From contig VAYE01000139.1 in NCBI GenBank assembly GCA_005883235.1, positions 1 to 11,686 on the forward strand: a stretch of 11,686 nucleotides of DNA, given 5' to 3'. Below are positions 1 through 7,050 of the stretch, in pieces. This stretch comes from Actinomycetota bacterium (GTDB lineage: Bacteria; Actinomycetota; Thermoleophilia; Gaiellales; Gaiellaceae). Position numbers and translations under genes: made by a program. The number at the start of each line of letters is the position of its first letter. Position 1 is the first letter of the stretch. Under the pieces are notes generated by a model. That model had not been told where the DNA came from, did no database searches, and saw only the letters and a program-made list of their open reading frames with translations.

Positions 1-593
1 CGCGCTTCGTCGAGCTGTCAGGCGACGACCACGTGCCGTGGATCGACGCCGACCAGGTCGTGGACGAGGTCGAGGAGTTCGTCACCGGCGTGCGGCCGGC
101 CCCGGAGCCCGACCGGGTGCTCGCGACCGTGCTCTTCACCGACCTCGTCGAGTCGACGAGGCGAGCCGCCGAGCTCGGCGACCGCCGCTGGCGCGAGCTT
201 CTCGAGGCCCATCACGCAGCCGTCCGGCAGGAGCTGGCGCGGTTTCGCGGTCGCGAGATCGACACCGCGGGCGACGGCTTCCTCGCCACCTTCGACGGGC
301 CGGCGCGGGCGATTCGCGCGGCGTGCGCGATCCGAGACACGATCCGGACCCTCGGTCTCGAGCTGCGGGCGGGCCTCCATACCGGCGAGTGCGAGTTGAT
401 GAACGGCAAGGTGGGCGGGATCGCGGTGCACACGGGCGCGCGCGTCGCGGCTCAGGCGGAGGCGGGAGAGGTGCTGGTCTCGAGCACCGTCCGCGACCTC
501 GTCGCCGGCTCGGGGATCGCGTTCGAGGAGCGGGGAGAGCGCGAGCTCAAAGGCGTGGGGAGCTGGCGTCTCTACTCGGTCGTGGGCGGCTGA
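1..593 (+). CDS. Alpha/beta-hydrolase-adenylate cyclase fusion, C-terminal part (5' end outside window)
   Basis: The frame is open from base 3 and its start lies upstream. The first residues (RFVELSGDDHVPW) match the last strand and catalytic-His loop of an alpha/beta hydrolase. After a linker comes a class III adenylate/guanylate cyclase homology domain. It shows the first metal Asp in LFTDLVEST (codon 141-143), the second in DTAGDGF (codon 273-275), and the LHTGE strand. In the motif that usually reads VNxxAR the catalytic Asn is replaced by His (codon 429-431), while the Arg (441-443) is kept. The domain ends normally with ELKGVGSWRLYSVV. I believe His at this position is frequent in hydrolase-linked actinobacterial cyclases (from memory), so activity cannot be assumed. 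The next gene starts 3 bases after this stop and is a paralogue, so the two are probably co-transcribed. A regulatory cyclic-nucleotide role is inferred from family only. Confidence 0.85.
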   Translation, partial: RFVELSGDDHVPWIDADQVVDEVEEFVTGVRPAPEPDRVLATVLFTDLVESTRRAAELGDRRWRELLEAHHAAVRQELARFRGREIDTAGDGFLATFDGPARAIRAACAIRDTIRTLGLELRAGLHTGECELMNGKVGGIAVHTGARVAAQAEAGEVLVSSTVRDLVAGSGIAFEERGERELKGVGSWRLYSVVGG

Positions 594-596
594 GGG

Positions 597-1874
597 GTGG
601 CCCTCGACGTTCGGTACGCCCGGAGCGGCGACGCCTCGATCGCCTACCACGTCGTCGGAGACGCGCCGATCGACCTCGTCCTCGTTCCCGACTTCTTCTC
701 GAACCTCGTCTACGACTGGGAGTCGCGGCACTGGCGGCCGTTCTACGATCGTCTTGCCGAATCGCTCCGGCTGATCCTCTTCGACAAGCGCGGCACGGGC
801 CTGTCCGACCGGGGCGGCCTGTTCCCGACGCTCGAGACGCGGATGGAGGACCTACGCGCGGTCCTCGACGCCGTGGGCTCGGAGCGTGCGGTCGTGTTCG
901 GGCCGCACGAGGGCTCGACGATGGCGTGCCTCTACGCGGCGACGTACCCGGAGCGGACGATCGCGCTCGCGCTCTTCCAACCGGCCGCCTACCGGGAGCC
1001 GAGCGAAGCGTACGACCGGGAGCTGCGCGTACTCCGGGACGGCTGGGGCACGCTCCCTTTCGCCGACACACTGCTCGCCGAGGTCTCTCCGACGTTGTCC
1101 GCGGATGCGGAGGACCGCGAGTGGTTCGCGAACGCGATGCGGGTCGGCGCGACCCCCGCTGCGGGCTATGCGCTCAATCGGATGTGGGCGGACACCGACC
1201 TGCGCGACATTCTCCCCGCGATCCACGTGCCGACGCTCGTACTCTCTCGCGGCGAGCTCGCCGCGGACGGCGCGAAAGACGTCGCCCATCGAATCCGGAA
1301 CGCGCGGCTCATCCGGATTCCGGGCGAGGACTACTGGGGCACGTTCCTCTCGCCCGAGATCCCCGACGAGCTCGAGCGGTTCGTCGCCACGCTCGAGGAG
1401 GCCCCCGAGCCCGAGACCGTGCTAGCCACCGTCCTCTTCACCGATCTCGTCAGCTCGACGGAGAGGGCGGCGGAGGCCGGCGACGACGCCTGGGCGGAGC
1501 TCGTGGCCCGCCACCACGCAGTGATCCGCGGGGAGCTTCGACGCTTTCGCGGGTCGGAGGTCGACACCGCAGGCGACGGCTTCTTCGCCACTTTCGACGG
1601 CCCGGCTCGCGCGATCCGCTGCGCGCACGCGATTCACGAGGCCGTCGAGCCGCTCGGCCTCGCTGTGCGGGCCGGCGTCCACACCGGCGAGTGCCGCCTC
1701 GTCGGCGAGAAGCCTGCGGGGATCGCGGTGAACATCGGCGCACGTGCGGCAGCGGCAGCGGAGGCGGGCGAGGTGGTGGTGACGAGCACGGTCAGGGATC
1801 TCGTCGCCGGCTCGGGAATCCAGTTCGAAGAGCGCGGCGAGCACGAGCTCAAGGGCGTCTCGACACGGGGATGA
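597..1874 (+). CDS. Alpha/beta-hydrolase-adenylate cyclase fusion, 3' end clipped by a junction
   Basis: The GTG at 597 lies 3 bases after the previous stop, and the hydrolase fold begins at once (VRYARSGDASIAYHVVG). Residues 1-270 form an alpha/beta hydrolase with the oxyanion-region motif FDKRGTGLSDR. The nucleophile elbow reads GPHEG, with His104 where Ser is expected, and the usual catalytic His is Tyr246 in PGEDYWG. This domain is therefore probably not a working hydrolase. Residues 275-420 form a class III cyclase with metal Asp283 and Asp327 and the transition-state pair Asn379/Arg383 (VNIGAR), so the catalytic set looks better than in the upstream paralogue. The protein stops at ELKGVSTRG, where the paralogue continues to SWRLYSVV. 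About 8-10 residues are missing and the next frame is already MBL hydrolase, so the tail looks like the product of a deletion. The stop TGA overlaps the ATG at 1871. Confidence 0.85.
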   Translation: MALDVRYARSGDASIAYHVVGDAPIDLVLVPDFFSNLVYDWESRHWRPFYDRLAESLRLILFDKRGTGLSDRGGLFPTLETRMEDLRAVLDAVGSERAVVFGPHEGSTMACLYAATYPERTIALALFQPAAYREPSEAYDRELRVLRDGWGTLPFADTLLAEVSPTLSADAEDREWFANAMRVGATPAAGYALNRMWADTDLRDILPAIHVPTLVLSRGELAADGAKDVAHRIRNARLIRIPGEDYWGTFLSPEIPDELERFVATLEEAPEPETVLATVLFTDLVSSTERAAEAGDDAWAELVARHHAVIRGELRRFRGSEVDTAGDGFFATFDGPARAIRCAHAIHEAVEPLGLAVRAGVHTGECRLVGEKPAGIAVNIGARAAAAAEAGEVVVTSTVRDLVAGSGIQFEERGEHELKGVSTRG

Positions 1875-2338
1875 TCGACACGACGCCTGAGCTCGACGAG
1901 GAGTGGCGCCCGACGATCTACCCGGAGCGGATCCCACGCGACGTCGCGTGCGTGATCAACACGCACCTCCACTTCGACCACTGCGGCGGGAATCGGCTCT
2001 TTCCAGGCCTTCCGATCTACGTGCAGCGCCGGGAGCGCGAGGCGGCCCGCGAGCCCGATTACACGATTCCGGAGTGGGTCGAGTTCGAGGGCGCCAACTA
2101 CGTCGAGCTCGACGGCGAGGCGGAGATCGTGCCGGGAGTTCGCGTCATCCCGACGCCGGGTCACTCGCCCGGCCACCAGTCGGTGCTCGTCGACACGGAC
2201 GACGGGCTCGTGGTCGTCGCGGGCGACGTCGCGTACCGCTGGGAGGACTTCGACGCTGCGGAGTCGGGTGCGGCGCTCCAGGCGCTCCGGCCGCGCCGGA
2301 TCTGGCTCGCGCACGAGACGCGGCCGCGCGACGCCTAA
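1862..2338 (+). pseudogene. MBL-fold metallo-hydrolase, N-terminus missing
   Basis: Homology begins abruptly at LDTGM, the DTG strand that in MBL proteins normally follows roughly 30-50 residues of N-terminal beta strands. Those residues are absent, and the preceding bases belong to the cyclase in another frame. The metal ligands visible are HLHFDH (the HxHxDH motif), the third His in GHSPGH, Asp in VAGDVAYR and the last His in WLAHE. The spacing and the segment between HxHxDH and GHSPGH resemble the quorum-quenching lactonase/SoxH-like branch, but the substrate is unknown. An ATG at 1871 overlaps the cyclase stop as ATGA, so about 155 residues could still be translated. Without the first strands and the DTG start the fold would be incomplete, so I call it a remnant. 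It ends 10 bases before the thiolase. Confidence 0.75.
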
Positions 2339-2348
2339 ACTCGGAGCG

Positions 2349-3494
2349 GTGGCCGAGGCTTTCATCGTCGATGCAGTCCGCTCGCCGATCGGCAGGCGGA
2401 ACGGCGCGCTTGCCTCCGTCCGCGCCGACGAGCTCGCGGCTCAGGTGCTGAACGGGCTCGTCGCGCGAACCGGTCTCGACCCGGCGGAGGTCGAGGACGT
2501 GCAGATGGGCTGCGTGACGCAGGTCGGCGAGCAGGGCTGGAACATCGGCCGGATGGCGCCGCTCGTCGCCGGTTGGCCCGAGAGCGTGTGCGGCACGACC
2601 GTCGACCGGCAGTGCGGCTCGTCGATGCAGGGCACCATGAACGCCGCCGCGGCGATCCAGGCGGGTCATCTGGACGTCGTCGTCTCGGCGGGGGTCGAGA
2701 TGATGTCGCGCGTGCCGATGGGGTCGAGCGGCGGCGACCTCTCCGACCGGCTGCTCGAACGCTTCGAGATCGTGCCGCAGGGGATCTCGGCCGAGGTGAT
2801 CGCCCGTGAGTGGAGCCTGACGCGCGAGGACCTGGACGCGTACTCGCTCGAGTCGCACCGGCGTGCGGTCGCGGCGGGCGAGGAAGGCCGGTTCGCGAAC
2901 GAGATCGTGCCGATCGAGGTCGCGAACCCGCACGTCGGCGTCCTCGTCGACGCCGACGAGACGCCGCGGGAGGACACGTCGCTCGAGGCCCTGGCGGCGC
3001 TCCGGCCCGCGTTCCTCCCCGACGGCAAGGTCACGGCGGGGAACTCGAGCCAGATCTGCGACGGCGCGGCGGCCGTCCTCGTCGCGAGCGAGCGGGCGGT
3101 CGAGCGGCTCGGGCTCGAGCCTCGCGCGCGGTTCGTCTCCTTCGGCCTCGCGGGCGTCGATCCGCACCGGATGCTGCACGGGAACCCCGAAGCGTGCGCG
3201 AAGGCGCTCGAGCGGGCCGGCCTCGGGTGGGACGACGTCGCCGTCATCGAGGTGAACGAGGCCTTCGCGTCGGTCGTCCTCCAGTTCGCGAAGGATGCGC
3301 GGCTCGAGGACCGGATGCAGGACGTCAACCCGAACGGCGGCGGAATCTCGCTCGGGCACCCGCTCGGAGCGACGGGAGCCCGGATCACGGCGACGCTCGT
3401 GAACGAGCTCGACCGGCGCGAGGCGCGCTTTGGGATCGCCTCGATGTGCATCGGCTTCGGGCAGGCGATCGCGGCCGTCGTCGAACGGCTCTGA
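2349..3494 (+). CDS. Thiolase (acetyl-CoA C-acyltransferase family)
   Basis: This 381-residue protein is close to the usual thiolase length. It catalyses thiolytic cleavage of 3-ketoacyl-CoA, or the reverse condensation, in the cytoplasm. The nucleophilic Cys is Cys89 in DRQCGSS. The C-terminal catalytic set is complete: NEAF at 303-306, His337 in GHPLGATGA and Cys367 in MCIGFG. The start is GTG at 2349, giving the typical opening AEAFIVDAVRSPIGRRNG. It lies 10 bases after the MBL stop, with a weak GGAG just upstream. The loop after PMGSS is short compared with many homologues, but the frame is unbroken. With the dehydrogenase at 4512 it suggests fatty-acid or acetoacetyl-CoA metabolism. Chain-length specificity (acetyl-CoA acetyltransferase versus a FadA/FadA5-like enzyme) cannot be decided here. 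Confidence 0.93.
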   Translation: MAEAFIVDAVRSPIGRRNGALASVRADELAAQVLNGLVARTGLDPAEVEDVQMGCVTQVGEQGWNIGRMAPLVAGWPESVCGTTVDRQCGSSMQGTMNAAAAIQAGHLDVVVSAGVEMMSRVPMGSSGGDLSDRLLERFEIVPQGISAEVIAREWSLTREDLDAYSLESHRRAVAAGEEGRFANEIVPIEVANPHVGVLVDADETPREDTSLEALAALRPAFLPDGKVTAGNSSQICDGAAAVLVASERAVERLGLEPRARFVSFGLAGVDPHRMLHGNPEACAKALERAGLGWDDVAVIEVNEAFASVVLQFAKDARLEDRMQDVNPNGGGISLGHPLGATGARITATLVNELDRREARFGIASMCIGFGQAIAAVVERL

Positions 3495-4123
3495 CCGAAG
3501 CTCCTGAAGAGGTCGTCCGGCGCGGCTACGACGCGATCGCCGAGCGCTACGCGGAGTGGGCCGCGTCCTTCGAGTCGCCGGCGCTCCACTGGGTCGAGGC
3601 GTTGCTGACCCGACTTCCCGAGGGTTCCGACGTGCTCGAGCTCGGCTGTGGGGGCGGCGGCCCGGCGACGCGTGCGCTTGCGGCACACCACCGCGTCGTC
3701 GGCGTCGACATCTCGGAGCGGCAGCTCGAGCGCGCGCGCCGGCGCGTGCCTCAGGCGCGGTTCGTGCAGGCGGATGTGACGCAGCTCGAGCTCGAGCCCG
3801 CGAGCTTCGACGCCGTGGTCTCGCTCTTCCTGTTCGGCCACATTCCGCGCGCGAAGCAGCGGCCGCTGCTCGACCGGATCTTCGACTGGCTCGTGCCCGG
3901 TGGCTGGTTCCTGGCCACCCTCGGCACTGCGAATGCCGACGACGAGGTCGACGCCGACTGGCTCGGCGCGCCGATGTTCTTCGCCTCGTACGACGAGCGG
4001 TGGAACCGAGAAGCGCTGCTCGGGGCGGGCTTCGAGCTCGACGACGCGCGCGTCGTCCCGTTCGAAGAGCCGGGCCACGGTCTCGTCAGCTTCATGTGGG
4101 TGCTCGCGCGGAAGCCGGCGTGA
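3491..4123 (+). CDS. Class I SAM-dependent methyltransferase
   Basis: A protein of about 210 residues opening TEAPEEVVRRGYDAIAERYAE, the usual lead-in helix of UbiE/Methyltransf_25-type enzymes. SAM motif I is VLELGCGGGG at residues 48-57. The acidic residue of motif II is in VVGVDIS, and the post-motif region is FDAVVSLFLFGHIPRAK followed by LVPGGWFLATLG. No ATG, GTG or TTG lies in frame near the homology start. The best candidate is the CTG at 3491, whose last two bases with the next A form the thiolase TGA, a typical coupled overlap. Its own stop overlaps the next gene's GTG (GTGA at 4120-4123). The methyl acceptor is unknown; location in an acyl-CoA operon does not identify it. Confidence 0.85.
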   Translation: MTEAPEEVVRRGYDAIAERYAEWAASFESPALHWVEALLTRLPEGSDVLELGCGGGGPATRALAAHHRVVGVDISERQLERARRRVPQARFVQADVTQLELEPASFDAVVSLFLFGHIPRAKQRPLLDRIFDWLVPGGWFLATLGTANADDEVDADWLGAPMFFASYDERWNREALLGAGFELDDARVVPFEEPGHGLVSFMWVLARKPA

Positions 4124-4500
4124 CCCGGTGGCTCCTCGTCCGCGGGCGCGGCGACCGGCCGCTCGGCGCGCGCATCGACGCGGCCGCGATCGGCGGCCAC
4201 AGCTCGTCGCGCCGGCCGGCCGTGGAGCGCGGAGACCTCGGGATCCTCTACGCGGCCGTGTGGCAGGCGATCTTCGGCGTCGTGGAGTTCGTCGCGGAGC
4301 CGGAGCACGACCCGTCCCGCGAACGGTGGGCCTGGCGGTTCGAGATCCGCCCGCTCGCCGTCGTCTCCGACCTGCACGACGCCCCACCTGTCGAAGCTGT
4401 CGGGGTCTTCCCACAGAGCATCTGGCGCCACTCGCACATCCGGCTCAGCGAGGAGCAGTTCGAGGTTGCGCGGGCGCTGGTCGAGGGCGCCGCGAAGTAG
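4120..4500 (+). CDS. Small EVE/PUA-like domain protein
   Basis: A 126-residue protein from the GTG at 4120, which overlaps the methyltransferase stop by four bases. The pattern is a short N-terminal strand (TRWLLVRGRG), a GDLGILYAAVWQAIFGVVEFV segment, a WAWRFEIRPLAVV strand, and a C-terminal part ending IWRHSHIRLSEEQFEVARALVE. This order resembles EVE/ASCH PUA-like domains, where a pocket binds modified bases in nucleic acid: a GVxEVxxEP strand, W-x-v-x-v-r-P, then a late RxSxxRLs element. The match is by pattern, not a certain family call. No DNA-modification gene is nearby, so a role in recognising modified DNA or RNA is only a possibility. It ends 11 bases before the dehydrogenase start and is probably in the same operon. 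Confidence 0.65.
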   Translation: MTRWLLVRGRGDRPLGARIDAAAIGGHSSSRRPAVERGDLGILYAAVWQAIFGVVEFVAEPEHDPSRERWAWRFEIRPLAVVSDLHDAPPVEAVGVFPQSIWRHSHIRLSEEQFEVARALVEGAAK

Positions 4501-4511
4501 GATCGCCGCCC

Positions 4512-5301
4512 GTGCCAGGTGAGATCTCCAGGGTCGGCGTCGTCGGGCTCGGCACGATGGGCGCAGGGATCGCGCAGGTGTGCCTCCAGGGCGGCGTCGA
4601 GGTCGTCGGGCGCGAGGTCAGCACGGAGCTCGGCGAGCAGGCGGCCGGCCGGATCGGCCACTTCCTGACCCGCGCAGTCGAGAAGGGGAGGATCGAGCAG
4701 GCCGAGCGGGACGCGGCGATGGCGCGCCTCCGGCTCACGACCGACCTGTCCGACCTCGCCGGCTGTGGCCTGGTCGTCGAAGCGGCCTTCGAGGACCTGG
4801 AGGTGAAGCGAGAGCTCTTCGCCGAGCTCGACGGCGTCGTCGGCGCGGATGCGATCCTCGCCACCAACACCTTTCAACCCCGCTCCGCTGATGGCGCTCG
4901 TGGAGATCGTCCGCACCGAGCTGACAGCGGACGACGTCTTCGAGGCCGCCTACGCCTTCGCCGAGCGCGTCGGCAAGACGCCGATCCGCTGCCACGACAC
5001 CCCAGGTTTCGTGGTCAACCGCGTCCTGATTCCGCTGCTGAACGACTGCGTCCGCGTCCTGGACGAGGCGCGGATCACGCCCGAGGATCTCGACAAGGGC
5101 ATGAAGCATGGCGCCGGCTGGCCGCTCGGTCCGTGCGAGCTCCTCGATCTGATCGGGATCGACGTCCACGTGCACGCCTCCGAGGCGCTGCACGCGGCGC
5201 TCGGGGAGCCGCGGATGGCGCCGCCGCGGCGTCTCGTCGAGCTGGTCGAGGCCGGCCGGCTCGGCAAGAAGACGGGCCGCGGCTTCTTCTCGTACGACTA
5301 G
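4512..5301 (+). pseudogene. 3-hydroxyacyl-CoA dehydrogenase, broken by an internal frameshifting deletion
   Basis: The GTG start at 4512 leads into an NAD-binding Rossmann fold (GVVGLGTMGAGIAQ), a KGRI helix region and EAAFEDLEVKRELF, up to ILATNT at residue 120. The next recognisable family motif, FNPAPLM, follows immediately but in the +1 frame (from 4873) and continues to GRGFFSYD and the stop at 5301. In family members about 23 residues lie between these motifs, including the active-site Ser after SNT and the active-site His before FFNP (Ser137 and His158 of human HAD). Both are absent here. The equivalents of Glu170 (LVEIV) and Asn208 (GFVVNRVL) remain. The two parts sum to about 262 residues against about 285 for a family member such as FadB2. 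If the sequence is correct the gene is dead. The intact role would be NAD-dependent oxidation of 3-hydroxyacyl-CoA, one step before the thiolase upstream. Confidence 0.85.
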
Positions 5302-5467
5302 GAGGGTTTGGCGAAATATCGCTTGTGTCGCGCGGGGCGCGCTACTCGTCCCGATGCGGCGTCCTCGGTCGCGCCCGTACCTTCAGGTACGAGCGCTCCC
5401 TGCGTCCTTGCCTCGGAACGAGTATCACGCCCCGCCCGACGAACGACATTCCGCCAAACCCTCCTAG
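5298..5467. repeat. 170-base imperfect palindrome between convergent genes
   Basis: The outer 16 bases CTAGGAGGGTTTGGCG (5298-5313) are repeated exactly in inverse orientation at 5452-5467. Complementarity continues inward for about 40 more bases with scattered mismatches (5314-5353 against 5415-5451). It weakens, then closes on a perfect 6-bp stem CGTACC/GGTACG with a TTCA loop (5376-5391). The whole intergenic space is therefore one long hairpin. Both terminal CTAG blocks supply stop codons: TAG 5299-5301 for the dehydrogenase and, on the minus strand, TAG 5466-5464 for the DMFase-like gene. There is no open frame of its own that looks real and no T-run typical of a simple terminator. It could be a MITE-like mobile repeat or a structured bidirectional transcription end. 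Confidence 0.85.
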
Positions 5468-7050
5468 GGCCGCAACAGCCGCGCCCAGAGGTTCTCGACG
5501 AGCCTCGAGACCGCGGGCTGGTCGAGGGACGCGGCGAAGTCGAGGGCCCCGGCGGCGAAGACCTTCGCTCCGGCCGGCGTCTCGTAGTAGGTCATCTCGG
5601 CCGTCCGTCCGGCGCCCAGCAGGTTCGGGATGTCGGCGAGCAGCTGCGTCCCCGGCGGCGAGGCCGGCGTCCGCGCGTCGATCTCGATGCCGTAGCGGCC
5701 GAACGAGTCGCTGTCCGCGAGGCCCGTGCCCGCGAAGAGCCACGGCGCCGAGCTCGCGCCTCGCACGACGTACGGCTCCTGCTTCTCGCCGTGGTTCGAG
5801 CCCACGTACTGCACGCCGACGAGCGAGGCCTCGGGCCGGCCGAGATCGCGCCACAGGCGCCCGCGGACGAGCCAGCGGCCGCTCCGCGTCACCTGCCGGA
5901 AGAAGTTGTTCGCGGCCAGGAACGCGAGATTGCCGCCGAGATCGCGGTACCCGCTGACGAGGTCGTAGACGTGCTTCGTCACGTACTCCTCGTGGCCGGG
6001 GAAGACAATCAGGTCGTATGCGCGCGCGAGCTCGGCCGTGCTCCCGATGCGCTCGACGTCGTCGTCGGTGAGGAAGTCGACGCGCTTGCCGGTCGTGTCG
6101 AGCCACGAGACGAAGGTGAGATCCCAGTCGTGGAAGCGGAACGGGACGCCGAAGTCGAGGTACGGGCGCTGGAGGTCGACTCGGCGCTCCTCTCCGCTCA
6201 CGTACCAGGTGTCGCCCCACCCGTCGCCGTTCGCGTCGGCGAAGTTGTAGGCCTGCCAGGTGTTGGTGGCGAGCACGACCGCGACGCGGTGCGCGCCGAG
6301 GCGGCGCGGCCGGACGACGAGCGGCGCATAGCCGACCCGGCCGTCGGCGGTCGTGACGCGGACGAAGTAGAGGCCGCTGGCCCAGTTTCCGGCGCGGACG
6401 ACCCTGATCCGGGCCGGCGCGCTCCGGTGTCGCGTCCAGTCGAGGGTGACGGGCGGCGTCATCGCGGCTCCGCTCGTGCGCAGGTCGCGGGGGGTCGGAT
6501 GCGCCTGGTTTCCGTACGCGAAGACCTGCACCTTGACCGACCGGGCGTCCGTGGCGATCGTCAGCTCCGCCAGGTCGCCAGGGGCGTAGCTCCGCTTCGT
6601 GAAGGCGGCGTCGATCCCCTGCACGCGGACGACCGGAGCGTCTTGGCGGCCGCTCGGGCCGTACGCGCCGTACGTGCGCGTCCGGCCGAGCCGGTCGGTG
6701 ACCGTCAGGCGCAGGATGTACGTCCGCGGCGGGGTCGAGCGCGCCGGCCGCCAGACGATCCAGCCCGGGCCGGCCGAGAGGCTCCTGCGAGCGCTCCAGA
6801 CGACCGCGACCGCGGCCCTCCCTTCGCGGATGGTGTCCGTCCTGAGCACGTCGAGCCGCACGACGGCGGGCTCGCCGAGCCGGAACCGGACGATCGCGGC
6901 GTCTCGGAAGCCGTCGCCGTTCGGGCTCACAGTTGTGACGAGGCGCCGGTCGCCCGCGAATGGACCCGCGCCGTTGCCCACGCGCAGGTCGGCCAGGTGT
7001 GGCCTTCCCGAAGCCGCGACGACCGCGAGGACGAGGGCGAGCGGGATCAC
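5464..7050 (-). CDS. Secreted DMFase-like (N,N-dimethylformamidase large-subunit family) protein with FlgD-like domain
   Basis: A 528-residue protein starting at GTG 7050, which overlaps the antiporter stop (GTGA). A short hydrophobic N-terminus (IPLALVLAVVAASG) suggests export, although it lacks a clear basic n-region. Residues about 38-125 look like a FlgD-type Ig fold (SPNGDGFRDAA, then RLTVTDRLG). Residues 165-250 form another beta domain. From about 254 on the sequence follows the C-terminal domain of the N,N-dimethylformamidase beta subunit family: ATNTWQAYN, RPYLDFG, DFLTDDD, YDLIVFPGHEEY, GGNLAFLAANNFF. DANGDGWGD (272-280) resembles a calcium loop. Tyr268, Tyr297 and the HxE pair His353/Glu355 could correspond to the Tyr/Tyr/His/Glu iron-site residues of DMFase; this alignment is tentative. 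True substrate unknown; an extracellular amidase or a binding protein are both possible. Confidence 0.8.
   Translation of the reverse strand: MIPLALVLAVVAASGRPHLADLRVGNGAGPFAGDRRLVTTVSPNGDGFRDAAIVRFRLGEPAVVRLDVLRTDTIREGRAAVAVVWSARRSLSAGPGWIVWRPARSTPPRTYILRLTVTDRLGRTRTYGAYGPSGRQDAPVVRVQGIDAAFTKRSYAPGDLAELTIATDARSVKVQVFAYGNQAHPTPRDLRTSGAAMTPPVTLDWTRHRSAPARIRVVRAGNWASGLYFVRVTTADGRVGYAPLVVRPRRLGAHRVAVVLATNTWQAYNFADANGDGWGDTWYVSGEERRVDLQRPYLDFGVPFRFHDWDLTFVSWLDTTGKRVDFLTDDDVERIGSTAELARAYDLIVFPGHEEYVTKHVYDLVSGYRDLGGNLAFLAANNFFRQVTRSGRWLVRGRLWRDLGRPEASLVGVQYVGSNHGEKQEPYVVRGASSAPWLFAGTGLADSDSFGRYGIEIDARTPASPPGTQLLADIPNLLGAGRTAEMTYYETPAGAKVFAAGALDFAASLDQPAVSRLVENLWARLLRP

Noticed and set aside
38..1860. 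Frame that runs into the MBL hydrolase without a stop, suggesting a giant fusion
   Set aside because: The upstream part is an out-of-frame reading of the two cyclase genes (Arg-rich, no motif). Only the part from about 1862 on is homologous to a protein.
4860..4880. Programmed ribosomal frameshift inside the dehydrogenase
   Set aside because: No slippery sequence stands out, and about 23 conserved residues are missing, which a one-base shift cannot restore.
5298..5467. CRISPR array, tRNA or riboswitch in the structured intergenic region
   Set aside because: There are no direct repeats with spacers, no cloverleaf with an acceptor end, and the structure is a single long hairpin at gene ends rather than in a 5' leader.
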